Counted from the stretch's first letter, positions 28,101 to 38,080 are shown. The stretch is 64,000 bases of DNA from Mastacembelus armatus (GCF_900324485.2 NC_046646.1:22635500-22699499); one strand, 5' to 3'. Notes: generated by a model not told the origin, from the letters alone. Program-made: numbers and translations.

Positions 28101-29358
28101 TTCGTGTGATAGGGTCGAGCTCGGACGGACTAAGAACAGCCCACGGGCTCATCACAGCACGGGTGCAAGAGGACGCACAACATCTGGATGGGAAGGGCTC
28201 CGAGGACGCGCTAGGCCGAGTCCCGGTGCTATTGTTAGCCGGCTAGGCAGCTACAGGGGCGGCCAGGCTCCGGGCTGCAAACTGATGCAACGCAAGACCT
28301 GGGCGGACGTGTCACTAGTGTCACGGCGTGATTGTGTCGAAACCAGGCTCAAAAAAACAAAAGTAAACAACAGTAAACATCGGGTCAGACATTTGTGCAG
28401 CAATGGGAGTGTGTTTGACACACACACACACACACAACAGGGGGGGGGCATGGTGATAAAGGACTAACCATGATAAGACTCAACCTGTCTTTAGCTCAAA
28501 CTCTGCAGACAACATGCACGGCCCCAGAACTACACCCAAAAACCGGATCCAGTTGATGACACTAGGCCACAACACGGCGTGTCCATAAAAGGAAGGGAGC
28601 CCTTAAACTGAGAAAAGGTGGTTTTCTGTTTTAAAAGGGGGGTCGGATCTTTAGTTTTTCAAATGAAGGCTGTGAGAAATACTCCGGAATGTTTTAGATT
28701 TTTATTAAGGGTGCAGTCAGTCACCCATGGGTCCACTCTGCCACCCTAAACTCCAGGAATAGCCTTCATCAGGAGGAGGAGGAAGGCTAAATATAACCAG
28801 CTCACAGGGAGCACCGGGAGGGCGACCCGGACCGCGGCTTCTCTGTGCCCCCCTTGGGTTCAATAAACGCTACCTGACCCCCCACCCCCCCGGTGACAGC
28901 TGCTCCGCGGGCCCCCCTCTCACAGACCCGCACCAGCACTGACAGCCACAGAAAGCGACGTGTGAGCGGTACCAACCGTGGTGTGCCTGTCCGTTCACGC
29001 TGACCACGGTCACCGCACTGGTCTTCCGAGTCCACGGGTTCACCTTGGGCGGGGGCGCTTCGGTAAACTCCTTCTTGCTGCCGCTGCTTTTAACGCCCTC
29101 CTCGCTGGACTTGTCTTCGCTGTCACCGCCACCCTTGCTCTCCTCGGTCGCCGGTTTGGAGCTCTGCTCCGCCGTACCGGGGGTGCCTCCCTGCCCGGGG
29201 CTGCCGCTGCTCCCCTGCTCGGCGACACCCGTCTGCCGCTTGGCCCCGTCGCTCCGGCCGCCCCCCTCTCCCTCCGGCGCGCCGCGGACCACTTTGCCGT
29301 GCTCCTCCGTCTTTGCGAGCGGGTTGCCGGGCAGGAGAGCCTCCACCTGAGTGGCCAT
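1529..29358 (-). CDS. larp1: larp1, La-related protein 1 (5' part; runs off the left edge)
   Basis: LARP1 binds the cap and 5'TOP motif of ribosomal-protein mRNAs in the cytoplasm and represses or stabilises them under mTORC1 control. Seven minus-strand coding exons join in phase with GT-AG sites: 29358-28977, 13293-13229, 12299-12234, 8421-8374, 5785-5638, 2312-2178 and 1681-1529 (997 nt, about 332 residues). The start [11 protein letters not shown] matches the vertebrate LARP1 N-terminus. Next come [39 protein letters not shown], a Lys/Glu/Ser-rich acidic and basic tract, NKQKWVPL, and [10 protein letters not shown] followed by an Arg-Gly run. These match mammalian LARP1 in order. The La motif, RRM-like and DM15 parts must lie left of position 1; I could not find the next exon in 1-1528. 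Identification is firm. Exon 4 (48 nt) is the least certain piece. Confidence 0.93.
2178..2312 (-). CDS. larp1: larp1 coding exon 6
   Basis: It encodes [20 protein letters not shown] and ends [10 protein letters not shown], matching human GNKHKWVPLQIDMKPEVPRE. The acceptor TTGTTATAAACAG|GA lacks a clear pyrimidine tract. The upstream intron carries a Tc1 element whose near end is only about 134 bases from this acceptor. The donor is AGAG|GTCAGT. Phase is 1 to 1. Confidence 0.9.
2447..4072 (+). mobile_element. Tc1/mariner (DD34E) transposon, copy A
   Basis: The terminal inverted repeats are about 210 bp (left 2447-2656, right 3867-4072) and enclose a transposase gene. Each repeat carries the motif GTATTCAGACCC or a close variant at its outer and inner end, the IR/DR layout known from Sleeping Beauty-like Tc1 elements. 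The right end reads CCGTACCCACTG. The left end lacks the first five bases (CAGTG) found in copy B, and a TA directly abuts GGTACGG. The right flank is TG rather than TA and runs into a compound microsatellite. The copy lies in larp1 intron 5 in the opposite orientation. Confidence 0.93.
2818..3869 (+). pseudogene. Tc1 transposase, copy A (one frameshift)
   Basis: The reading starts [20 protein letters not shown] with the paired helix-turn-helix DNA-binding domain and its GRPAKLS linker. The catalytic DDE domain follows: [11 protein letters not shown] (first Asp), [10 protein letters not shown] (second Asp) and [11 protein letters not shown] (Glu), with 34 residues between the last two acidic residues. 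The frame shifts near 3165-3170, where this copy has one base fewer than copy B, so the N-terminal part (to 3219) and the catalytic part (from 3180) are in different frames. The gene is probably dead, though the DDE residues are kept. Confidence 0.9.
4071..4153. repeat. Compound (TG)n(TA)n(CA)n microsatellite
   Basis: TG, TA and CA runs follow each other and form a near-perfect self-complementary tract of about 80 bases touching the right end of Tc1 copy A. Confidence 0.97.
4154..5028. other. larp1 intron 5, no feature seen
   Basis: AT-balanced unique-looking intron sequence. The short open frames at 4327-4829 show no family signature and are read as chance. Confidence 0.5.
5029..5483 (-). 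mobile_element. Small non-autonomous fish element (AAGTAC-rich family), copy 1
   Basis: The left end CAGCAATGGAAAATAACTC and the right end GTCCTCCACTG resemble the family ends CAGTGGTGGAA and TTCCACCACTG. The body shares a long nearly identical block with 31036-31311 in reverse complement (the block containing ATGTCAGAGTCAAACCTTGG). CAGNG-type ends suggest a hAT-derived element, but no transposase is present and the flanking 8-bp repeat is unclear. Confidence 0.65.
5638..5785 (-). CDS. larp1: larp1 coding exon 5 (Lys/Glu-rich)
   Basis: The acceptor is GTGTCCAG|GCT and the donor AAAAAG|GTGACT. It encodes [17 protein letters not shown], then [20 protein letters not shown], ending [13 protein letters not shown], a charged disordered tract that matches the [18 protein letters not shown] region of human LARP1. 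It exits in phase 1. Confidence 0.92.
5786..8373. other. larp1 intron 4, simple repeats only
   Basis: It contains a C12 run (6037-6048), a short (AC)n at 6878-6893, an A-rich stretch at 7731-7754 and a T21 run near 8226-8246. No other feature is recognisable. Confidence 0.5.
8374..8421 (-). CDS. larp1: larp1 probable coding exon 4 (48 nt)
   Basis: A strong polypyrimidine acceptor (CCCTCCCTCTGTTCAG|ATC) and a consensus-like donor (CAG|GTCAGA) enclose 16 codons, [16 protein letters not shown], with phase 0 at both ends. It therefore fits exactly between exons 3 and 5. Similarity to the human segment (KPQPTRKLPPKK) is only loose, so it may be an alternative exon or be skipped without changing frame. 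Confidence 0.62.
8422..12233. other. larp1 intron 3, G-run and low-complexity tracts
   Basis: It holds a G21 run at 8924-8944, a C/G-rich patch at 9880-10230 with a G11 run near 10116, and a 14-bp tandem duplication (CTCATGACTTTG) at 11822-11849. No coding signature was found. Confidence 0.5.
8924..8944 (+). repeat. G21 homopolymer
   Basis: An unbroken run of 21 G on the plus strand (C on the larp1 transcript strand). Confidence 0.97.
12234..12299 (-). CDS. larp1: larp1 coding exon 3 (66 nt)
   Basis: The exon encodes [19 protein letters not shown] plus DMQ, near-identical to the LARP1 signature [19 protein letters not shown]. The acceptor is GCTCAG|GTTGGG and the donor ATGCAG|GTAGGT. Phase is 0 at both ends. 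Confidence 0.93.
13229..13293 (-). CDS. larp1: larp1 coding exon 2 (65 nt)
   Basis: The acceptor is CTCCACAG|AG and the donor GGAAAG|GTACAC. The exon encodes [21 protein letters not shown], which aligns with the human segment ending PAKVVRAAVPKQRKGSK. Entry phase 1 and exit phase 0 agree with exons 1 and 3. Confidence 0.88.
14428..14615 (+). repeat. Dispersed fish repeat, AATCGATTAATCG-type family, copy i
   Basis: The stretch starts GATTAGTTGATCAATAGAAA and ends AAAATAATCGTTAGTTTCTG. This is the pattern of a common teleost repeat whose ends read roughly GGGCTGCAACTAACGATTA. The copy is degenerate and the family name is not known to me. Confidence 0.55.
21125..21400. promoter_or_regulatory. 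GC-rich candidate regulatory patch in larp1 intron 1
   Basis: Within AT-rich intron DNA this GC-richer block carries a perfect CArg box CCAAATATGG (21204-21213), an M-type E-box context GTCACATGAC (21296-21305) and a CRE-like GGTGACATCAC (21312-21322). It could be an enhancer or an alternative promoter. No transcript evidence is visible. Confidence 0.35.
23010..23213 (-). repeat. Dispersed fish repeat, AATCGATTAATCG-type family, copy ii
   Basis: It begins CAGGGCTGCAACTGATCCG and ends TGTCGATTGACTAATCGATA, the same family as 14428-14615 in the other orientation. A further weak fragment is at 40143-40180. Confidence 0.6.
28023..28046. promoter_or_regulatory. Paired CACGTG E-boxes with overlapping CRE-like site
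   Basis: CACGTG occurs at 28023-28028 and 28036-28041. The second runs into TGACGTC (28040-28046). The pair lies about 1.3 kb downstream of the larp1 start codon, at the edge of the CpG-rich zone. Factor binding is inference. Confidence 0.4.
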
Positions 29359-29720
29359 TTCCCACCACCGTCTTTCTGCCCCCCTCAGGATTAGCAGTCC
29401 TCCCCCTTGGTCCGAATTCGCCTTCAATTTCAGGGAAACGTGAAGTTGTTTCCGCTCCTCGGTCGCTCCTACAACCAAACGGCGTCAGTGCAGGACGCAG
29501 CGCAGCCCGCGGCGGATTAAAACAAATAAAATTAAGAAATGTGTCCGAGGGCCCGTCAGGATCGCAACCGTATCTCCGCCACCAGCACCAATATGGATGA
29601 TCCCCACCACGCGATACTGGGGGGCGCGCACGTACAACACATAGGGGGGAGGGGGGCGTAGACACGTAAAGCCGGGAACGCGCTTTAAGGTCAGGTCGAG
29701 ATGCTGCGTTCAAGTGCTTC
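28800..29720 (-). promoter_or_regulatory. larp1: CpG island over larp1 exon 1 and 5' region
   Basis: This is the most CpG-rich stretch of the window. It spans exon 1, the 5'UTR (upstream of 29358) and the sequence beyond it to about 29720. No TATA box is apparent, as expected for a housekeeping promoter. The exact start site cannot be read from sequence. Confidence 0.7.
28977..29358 (-). CDS. larp1: larp1 coding exon 1 (start codon exon)
   Basis: The ATG at 29358-29356 has a good context (GAAATGG) and begins [21 protein letters not shown], which fixes the start by similarity to human LARP1. The frame stays open upstream to 29478 without an ATG, so the longer frame is not used. The exon encodes a low-complexity Gly/Ser/Glu-rich stretch and ends with [11 protein letters not shown]...VNGQAHH. 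The donor is CACG|GTTGGT and leaves phase 1, completed by exon 2 as Glu. A second GT four bases downstream (GTACCG) would break the frame. High CpG content reflects the promoter island. Confidence 0.92.
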
Positions 29721-31035
29721 CCCGTCATAAAAGCCATTTCTGAAGTCCTAAAATGACTTTGTCCACCGCAGCGACTGTAGTGGCTTTGGATTAAATCAGC
29801 TGTTTAATTTAGAGCTAAAAAGACAAAATCTAAATGTTTAGAAAGAATGGACGCAATGTTTAAAAACACTTTTAATATAAGGGGGAAAAAATAGATCAAA
29901 CTCTAAAGTGTGCTTTCAGTATATTATTGGTACACACTAATTATTAAAAGAGGTACTCCTCCAGAAAAAAGAAGATTTCATATACTTTGTTAATAAAACG
30001 TATTTTTTTAATTACAGCTAGTGAAAAACATGATTTCAAGGAAGCAGCTTATTAATTGGCAATTTTCAAAAATCTGTTTTAACAATTTCTTTATGGTTTG
30101 TCACACACAATTTAAGACTAACTCTTTAAATCAGATCAAGATGCTCTTCACATGTCGGATCTAAAGAGAACACATTAAAATATAATCAATCAAACAACGC
30201 TGACTCATAATTCACTGGGTTATAGTGGACTATCAAGAGCTTGGATAAACGTGTTATTTAAATAATGTTGCTATTTAAATAGGTTCAATGTTGATTGATT
30301 GAATGATTAAATAGGTTTCTAGGAGAAAAGTTCAATACAATGAACAAAACTGTAAAGAAAGCTGGAGTTTGCAATATTAGTAATCAGACCATCTTTAAAC
30401 ACATACTGACAGCAATGCATTAGGACTTATGTGATTTCCGAGAAACCTAAACGCAACGCGGTGCTCTGGATAACGTGGCCCTCTGAACGCGTCCGAGTGT
30501 CAGTTAAATCCTGAAATATAAGGTTTTTTTACTGCCATTACCAGAATACTCAGGCTTGCGGGGTCAAAGTGACACGTCTTTGTCCCGCACTCGTGTGTTT
30601 TATGTTGTTTTGTTTTCTAAAAGCTGTGGAACAAGTTGGGAAAACGCACCCAAAAAAAAATCCTCTTTACGCCCCACACGTGTCCATATCGGCGCGGCAC
30701 GTGTGCGCTCACGCTGAATCCATCAAATTTTAATTTCAATATTTATTTATTTTTTCCTGAAGGTTTATACTTTCCCCATAACTAACTGAGAGTCTATGTA
30801 TAGTGTGTCAATGTTTTGTTCTGGCTACAGTGACGACCAATGTGAGGCTCAACATTAAAAGGCCTTTTTCAGGCTGTGCGGTTGATTATATAATAACCAT
30901 ATGAGTTGAACCAGAGCTATTTGACGCTGTGTGTGTGAGAGTGAGTCAAAATGTGTGATGCTTTAGCTGCGTCTCTACAGTCACTTTTGTTTTTGTTCAG
31001 ATTTTCTACAAAAAAAAAAAACTGTTATGGAAAAC
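29721..31035. other. Intergenic, upstream of larp1
   Basis: AT-rich, no gene seen. A CpG-bearing spot near 30670-30712 contains CACGTG twice (about 30678 and 30698). The rest is featureless. Confidence 0.5.
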
Positions 31036-31311
31036 ATACTCAGATCCAGTAAAAGTGTCAATAAATAATAAAATTCTGTATTTATTAAATATTCTACTGC
31101 ATGATCTCACCTGGGATCAATAAAGTTTGATGATCAGACTGATCCTGAAAAGGAACTAAAGTTATCAGATAAATGTAGAGCAGGAAAAAGTACAAGGTTT
31201 GACTCTGACATGTAGTGAAGTCCAAGGATGAAGTAGCAGGAACTGGAAATACTAAAGTGAAGTACAAATACCTCAAAACTACTTAATTACAGTACTTGAG
31301 TAAATATGGTG
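31036..31311 (+). mobile_element. Small non-autonomous fish element (AAGTAC-rich family), copy 2
   Basis: It starts near ACTCAGATCCAGTAAAAGTG and ends near CAGTACTTGAGTAAATATGG. The central block matches copy 1 (5029-5483) in reverse complement almost base for base over about 80 bases. It is truncated or internally deleted. Confidence 0.65.
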
Positions 31312-31610
31312 TCATGTTCCAAAACTCTGTGTAAAAACATGGAACTCATGTCTGTACTTGCACAGTACTCTTTTTATTTTTTGTACTTTTTTGTCTTGTT
31401 TGGCCACTTGAAAACCTGATCTGGCCTCAAGGAGGAGGTCAGAACCATCTGCAAGTCCTAAGAGTTCTGCATTCAAAGTAAAAGTGTATTATCGGTAAAA
31501 TGTACTTGTACTATGAAAATAAAAGTACTCCTTCTGCAGAAAACAGGCCCCTGTCCGTGTTTTACTGCTGATGTTTTTGGATGAATATTCCTGCTGCATT
31601 AGTGTATATA

Positions 31611-33240
31611 CAGTGGGTACGGAAAGTATTCAGACCCCTTTAAATTTTTCACTCTTTGTGTCATTGCAGCCATTTGCCAAAATCAAAAAAGTTCATGTTA
31701 TTTCTCATTAATGTACACTCAGCACCCCATCTTGACAGAAAAAAACAGAAATGTAGAAATTTTTGCAAATTTATTAAAAAAGAAAAACTGAAATATCACA
31801 TGGTCATAAGTATTCAGACCCTTTGCAGTGACACTCATATTTAACTCACATGCTGTCCATTTCTTCTGATCCCCCTAGAGATGGTTCTGCTCCTTCATTG
31901 GAGTCCAGCTGTGTTTAATTAAACTGATTGGACTTGATTAGGAAAGGCACACACCTGTCTATATAAGACCTTACAGCTCACAGTGCATGTCAGAGCAAAT
32001 GAGAATCATGAGGTCGAAGGAACTGCCCAAGGAGCTCAGAGACAGAATTGTGGCAAGGCACAGATCTGGCCAAGGTTACAAAAGAATTTCTGCAGCACTC
32101 AAGGTTTCTAAGAGCTCAGTGGCCTCCATAATCCTCAAATGGAAAAAGTTTGGGACGACCAGAACTCTTCCTAGACCTGGCCGTCCAGCCAAACTGAGCA
32201 ATCGTGGGAGAAGAGCCTTGGTGAGAGGTAAAGAAGAACCCAAAGATCACTGTGGCTGAGCTCCAGAGATGCAGTAGGGAGATGGGAGAAAGTTCCACAA
32301 AGTCAACTATCACTGCAGCCCTCCACCAGTCGGGGCTTTATGGCAGAGGGGCCCGATGGAAGCCAATCCTCAGTGCAAGACACATGAAAGCCTGCATAGA
32401 GTTTGCCAAAAAACACATGAAGGACTCCCAGACTATGAGAAATAAGATTCTCTGGTCTGATGAGACCAAGATTGAACTTTTTGGCATTAATTCTAAGCGG
32501 TATGTGTGGAGAAAACCAGGCACTGCTCATCACCTGCCCAATACAATCCCTACAGTGAAACATGGTGGTGGGAGCATCATGTTGTGGGGGTGTTTTTCAG
32601 CTGCAGGGACAGGACGACTGGTTGCAATTGAAGGAAGGATGAATTCGGCCAAGTACAGAGATATCCTGGAAGAAAACCTCTTCCAGAGTGCTCAGGACCT
32701 CAGACTGGGCCGAAGGTTCACCTTTCAACAGGACAATGACCCTAAGCACACAGCTAAAATAACAAAGGAGTGGCTTCGGAACAACTCTGTGACCGTTCTT
32801 GACTGGCCCAGCCAGAGCCCTGACCTAAACCCAATTGAGCATCTCTGCAGAGACCTGAAAATGGCTGTCCACCAACGTTCACCATCCAACCTGACAGAAC
32901 TGGAGAGGATCTGCAAGGAAGAATGGCAGAGGATCCCCAAATCCAGGTGTGAAAAACTTGTTGCATCATTCCCAAGAAGACTCATGGCTGTACTAGCTCA
33001 AAAGGTGCTTCTACTCAATACTGAGCACAGAGTCTGAATACTTATGACCATGTGATATTTCAGTTTTTCTTTTTTAATAAATTTGCAAAAATTTCTACAT
33101 TTCTGGTTTTTTCTGTCAAGATGGGGTGCTGAGTGTACATTAATGAGAAATAAAATGAACTTTTTTGATTTTGGCAAATGGCTGCAATGACACAAAGAGT
33201 GAAAAATTTAAAGGGGTCTGAATACTTTCCGTACCCACTG
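31611..33240 (+). mobile_element. Tc1/mariner (DD34E) transposon, copy B (complete ends)
   Basis: The 1,630-bp element has both ends intact: CAGTGGGTACGGAAAG at the left and its reverse complement at the right, each flanked by TA (31609-31610 and 33241-33242). The inverted repeats are about 210 bp (31611-31820 and 33031-33240). Each carries an outer and an inner copy of the GTATTCAGACCC-type motif, an IR/DR arrangement. Sequence is nearly identical to copy A at 2447-4072. Confidence 0.96.
31987..33037 (+). pseudogene. Tc1 transposase, copy B (one frameshift)
   Basis: It has the same domain order as copy A: paired helix-turn-helix domain from [23 protein letters not shown] linker, then the DDE domain with [21 protein letters not shown] and [11 protein letters not shown] two-base deletion relative to copy A near 32225 shifts the frame between ALVRG and the following [11 protein letters not shown] part. 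The HLWRD tryptophan is Cys here. The catalytic Asp, Asp and Glu are present, but the gene as it stands is not intact. Confidence 0.92.
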
Positions 33241-33402
33241 TATATATTTTTTTAACTTAGAACAGGAAGGGGATGAAAAACTGTTATTTGGAAAGTAACT
33301 CCGGCTGTCAGACAGATGTAGTGCAGTAAAAAGTACAATACCTGCGTCTGGGATGTAGTGGATGTTGCATAGAATGGAAATAGAGTAGATCAAATCTGCA
33401 CT

Positions 33403-35713
33403 TAACCAGGTGTGACTTGAAGTGAGCCATGTTTAAGCTTCAGCTGCAGGACACCTCCTGTGTTTCTGACTAAAACCTAAAATATGCAGCGAGTCATTAC
33501 TGATCATGACGTGTGGACAGTTTCTCACAGTATATTATAAATAGCTGCATAATTACAACAAAGGGTGCAGCAGTAGCTGGTCTTCCTCTGCATTTTACTG
33601 ATGGCTGTGTCCAGGAGGAAACTCTGTCGAGAATAATAACTGAAAGTGAAGAGAAAGAAAGAGGAAAACAGAAAGTTTGACCATTAAATAGTTAAATGAC
33701 ACCATGAATTCACATCCATCATGTGTGCAAACAGCTTCCTCATACCTCTGCCACTCTGAGTTTTGAGTCCAATAATAAATAAAAGCAGCCCTTCCTCATT
33801 ATCCCTGGCACTGTGCCGGTATAAATGATTGGAGTCTATATTAATGTTTTTACTACGTGCTATTATGAACGTGACCTGGCGGCACAGTGATCGTTGAATT
33901 TGAAAAACGTGAGAATTTACTGAAGTTATATTCAGCTGAAAATGCTTCCTAAGAGTAGGCACAGATAGATTTTTCTACCAGCAGGCTGAGCTTCACACAT
34001 AAAGCGCATTAAAGTTAATGAACCCCTGACATCAGACACCACCTGTGTTTATGCATAAGCTCATAAATCATGTCCCTAAAACAAAAAATGCCCCTGTTTT
34101 TCAGCCCTTTTTATGATTCCACTCATTACCCTGGTCTCTTCTGAAAGGTAACTTTACATTTCATAACCAAAAAGTCAAAATGAGCAGAAGACTGAACACA
34201 AAGGCACAAACATGGTACACATGGAAATTTAGTTTTGCCTGAGCTGTTGTTTTTTTTTTGGCACAATAAAGAGAAAATAAGGCTTTTAGTAAAAGCTTTG
34301 GTTTGGAAAACACTTTGGATCCGCTGTCTGAACCAGTTCAGTGTCAAAGTTGTTCATAATGGTCCTAAAAATGAGTTTTCTGCACTGTTCAGCAGAAGAA
34401 ACAGTCCCTGACAGGTAACATCACATTTCTAAGCCACTGTATTCGTGAGACCCCTGTTATTACCTGTGTGTCTGCAGCAGAGGCGGTCAAACAGCACAGT
34501 GGTTTTGGCTTGATGACAGACCACACACCGTCTGTTGTGGATCTGATCCCTGACTCTGGTGGTCACTGTGAACACAACAGAGGTGATTTTTTGTGCAACT
34601 GAAAGAAACTGTCTTTCTTTCTCAAGGAAACAGAAACACATGTGAACGTGTGTGAGTGTATAAGCTGTTTCACCGACACACCCTTGTCTGTCTGAGCTGT
34701 AGCATCCATCACACACCTGCGAACCACATAATCTCTGCACAATCACATCCCAAAGCCTTTGCATTCACAGCCACAGTCTCCTGTATTGACACACACACCC
34801 TCCCCTGCCCAGGGTGGCCTCACTGTCAACACACTGATATTTCATTCAGAGGTGGTGTCCTATTCTTCTGTGGCCGATGACACTGGTGACATGTAAAGCT
34901 CTCTGGCATTGTCCTGCTCTCTGGAGCTCTTTGGCAGTGTAATCACCAGTGAAATGGCAATGGGCCACTGGGATGAAAACACAAGTCAGCAACTTGTCAG
35001 CAAATCACAGCTGAAAGCCAGTTTAAGGTGGATTTGCTTCGTAAGCAGCACAACCTCGGGGGGCCTTTGTGGGTTTGTGAGTGCAAAGTTCTGTTAGATT
35101 CATAACTTGTACAAAATAAAGGTCTCTGATCTGAATCTACATCTGTGTGGTCATCTTGCACATATCACTTGACCTTTTAAAGCAGGTCTCAATTAAAGTG
35201 AAAGCACATGAGCTGCACAAACTGAACCCAGTTCAATTTCAAGGTGAGTCGCAGCCTGGACTTTTTTTTGTGGTTGGAAGCTGCTGACAAACAATTTTCA
35301 TACCTCTTCTGTCATTAGTCTCTAATCTACCTGCCCATCTACCTGATAACAGTAACAACTGTTCATTCATACAACAGGTTTTAGAGGTGGTTTAAGACTT
35401 TAACATGTCATTTCTTCATTATTACAATAAAAAAAAAAACAACTATATATTTTCAATAAAATATATGTTGATTATATGAAACAGAAGACAAACGCTCACA
35501 TGATGTAAAGTCACTCTCCTCTGTCTGAGACTATCTGTTTAAACCTGCTGTATCTGACTAAATATGACGCAACAGACTCAGCGAAACAGGCAGTAAGTCT
35601 CGATGTGGCAGCTCTACTCTCCACCCAGTGGCAGCTGAGGACGCACAGCTTTGTTCACACCGGATAACAAAAAAACTCCTCCGGACAACATGAAGCCCAC
35701 GTGGACTTAGAAG
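33403..35713. other. Intergenic, no gene seen
   Basis: AT-rich sequence with short open frames that lack any recognisable domain or splice-supported continuation. Confidence 0.5.
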
Positions 35714-36186
35714 CAATGGTGGAAAGTAACTAAAGTACATTTACTCAAGTACAAATATGATCTACTTAAGTTTTTCCATTTTTTATGCAACTTTATACTT
35801 TTACTCCACTATACTCCAGAGGGAGGTATTGTTCTTTTTACTGCACTCCATGTGTCTGACAGCTGGAGTTACTTCTTAAATGGCAGTTTTTCATCCCCCT
35901 TCTGTCCAGTGAAACTTCAAACATGTGAGATCTTGTAGAATATGATGCACTGCTGCATCAGATATAACAGGAAGACACTGACAGTGACCAGATTTCTGCA
36001 GAACGTGTAAATAAAGTGTTTGAAATTGAAAATTTACTTTGATATTTAAGTACATTTTGCTGATAGTACTTAGACACTATTATGTAGGATCTGAATGCAG
36101 GACGTCAACTTGTAGTGGAGTATTTTTACAATGTTCTACTGCTACTGTTACTGAAGTAAAGGATCTGAGTACTTCTTCCAAAACAG
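35714..36186 (+). mobile_element. Small non-autonomous element, likely hAT-derived, copy 4 (full length)
   Basis: The 473-bp element runs from CAATGGTGGAAAGTAAC to GTACTTCTTCCAAAACAG. Its flanks CTTAGAAG (35706-35713) and CTTATAGG (36187-36194) agree at 6 of 8 bases, as expected for an aged hAT 8-bp target duplication. The interior is rich in AAGTA/TACTT motifs. There is no coding capacity. Confidence 0.7.
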
Positions 36187-36194
36187 CTTATAGG

Positions 36195-38060
36195 AAACCA
36201 AAAAACATCAGACAAAACATGATCAGTTTTCTACAGCATTAAAGTGCAAACAAAGAGCTGCAGGATGTCGTTCTTTAATCATAAAATGTAAATTGGAATG
36301 ATATACCGGTTTTCTTTTTGGGAAAATTAGTATTTACTGGTTTTTATCACTGCTATAATAAATATATTAGCTGAGTTATTGCTTTTTTGAGGACCTGCCT
36401 GGGAAACTAACGCCCATTTTATGAAACCTAAATGAGATCCAAACAAAAAAAATAAAGCATGTCCATGCAAAATGTCAAAGTTAAGGATCTTTCTACTGAA
36501 CCACTCTTCAGGCAAAGTCACAAGTCTGTTGAATCACATTTATGACGCATGAAGGTTCCCATCCTGCCACAGCTACAACTACATTTGTGTGTTTTTAAGT
36601 TCCAGGGGGAAAGTCACACTATTCCCATAAAAATGTTTTGATTCATTTACTCCTCTGAGCAGCAACAAAGACACTGTGAATGTTGTTAAACAAAAAACAC
36701 ATGTAAATGTACAGATTTGCAGCCTACTGACCTTTGACCTCAAACACAGTATTTTAAGTGACAGCATCTTCTTCATGTCCTCTTCATGTCGTTGCTTCCG
36801 TTTCATCAGATTTGAGCACGTTTGTCGTGGTTGTGACAGACTCTTGGGCCAGACTCCTGCTCACTCACTGTTTCTTTCACCGAGCTCCACAGTCGCAGCA
36901 GCATGCACAGTCTTGCCAAGTATGCTTTTCAAAACACACACACACACACGAAAGATCTATTACACACATTACTGTACCTGGAAAGGAGAGAGATGCAACT
37001 GTCCGTTTTTATACAGACCATATAAACACATTCATGTATTTATGGTTCTATGTGCTTTTGCTTCTAGTCCCTGCTCTCCCTGATCAGCACTAAAACAAAC
37101 AGATCAGGGAACTTTTCATGTTTGTTTATGAAAACAAGAGTCACATGACACATGGCACAGTTCAGTAGTTGTCTGTGTGAACTTAAGCACCAGAAACGAT
37201 CATTTCTGTATTAAAAATTAACAACATTAACTAGATAGTTCATTGTGGTTGCCAACCACCATTAACAGTCATCGTGAGAAATTCTTAATGTGTTATTGAT
37301 TAATCATGGTCCTATTGATCACAAGAGTCATGGAGTAATATGTTAATAAGTGCTATCAGGTCACACAGCGCTGTAACGCTATCTAGTGGTCACTTAAACA
37401 AATTGAGTCATTTAAACTCCCCAAAGTCCATTTAAAAAGGTTCCAGTTCTGTTGCCATATAAACAGAGATACAAACAATTAAAATTAATATTAAGAGAAT
37501 TGCAAGGAAACTTTTTTAAATTCAGCGTGACATAACCCACCAACATAAACTGCTAACGATTAGTAATTAAACTTATTTAACTAGTTAACACGGCTCCATA
37601 ACGCCCACGTAGTTAAATTGGTTTCTGGTCAAAAAAGGTAATTCGGTGATTAAACCTTTTGTTTTTCAACTAAATTAACCACTAATTGACTAAATACTTT
37701 TGCCGAATTGAAGAGGATGTCTCAGGCAAACAGACGCAGTATCTGAACATTTTACAACACGCACATTCATTTTATATCCAGCAAAATAATCTTAGATCTC
37801 AGAGTTTTTCAACTGATCTTCGTGTCTTGTCATTTGCAGCTGAAACGCCACTGCCGATGTCACGTGACCATCAGTATTAATTTAATAGCGTGGGACTGTG
37901 AGTTTTAATGTAAAAGACCTGATGCAGTTTATCACAACATTATCTCACAACCAAGTGCTCTCAAAAATGAATCCTCAGTGAGAAAGTCCCATTTGGTTCC
38001 ACTTCAAATTATTTGCATTGTGCCTCCTGTTCCAGCCTCTTTCGACAATATCCTTTCAAT
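36195..38060. other. Intergenic upstream of hpgd
   Basis: It has an (AC)n tract at 36932-36949 and otherwise no recognisable feature. Confidence 0.5.
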
Positions 38061-38080
38061 GGGCGGTGTCAGTATAAAAC
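38061..38080 (+). promoter_or_regulatory. hpgd: hpgd core promoter: GC motif and TATA box
   Basis: GGGCGG at 38061-38066 is followed by TATAAA at 38073-38078, about 85 bases before the start codon. That would place the transcription start near 38100-38105. Confidence 0.6.

Larger units (their letters stand above)
13294..28976. other. larp1 intron 1 (about 15.7 kb)
   Basis: The largest intron of the gene. Two decayed dispersed repeats (14428-14615, 23010-23213), a GC-rich regulatory-looking patch (21125-21400), an (AC)n tract at 26693-26711 and a CpG-rich 3 kb next to exon 1 can be recognised. I see no nested gene: open frames here are short and lack splice-supported continuation. The remainder is AT-rich unique sequence. 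Confidence 0.6.
31467..33402 (-). mobile_element. Small non-autonomous fish element, copy 3, split by Tc1 copy B
   Basis: The left piece 31467-31610 and the right piece 33241-33402 together align with the reverse complement of the element at 35714-36186. For example GGGGATGAAAAACTG, AGTAACTCC then GGCTGTCAGACAGATGTAG, then AAAAAGTACAATACCTGCG are shared with small changes. The Tc1 element at 31611-33240 sits between the pieces at a TA. The outer left end is lost. Confidence 0.8.

Noticed and set aside
28039-28467. 142-residue plus-strand open frame near larp1 exon 1
   Set aside because: It lies in CpG-rich DNA where stop codons are rare, has no domain signature, and ends in a (CA)n tract.
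29123-29737. 204-residue minus-strand open frame overlapping larp1 exon 1
   Set aside because: It is an alternative frame of exon 1 and the 5'UTR. The true frame is fixed by [11 protein letters not shown] and the matching downstream exons.
36676-37093. Overlapping 111- and 135-residue plus-strand frames
   Set aside because: They span a (CA)n tract, have no family signature and no splice-supported neighbours.
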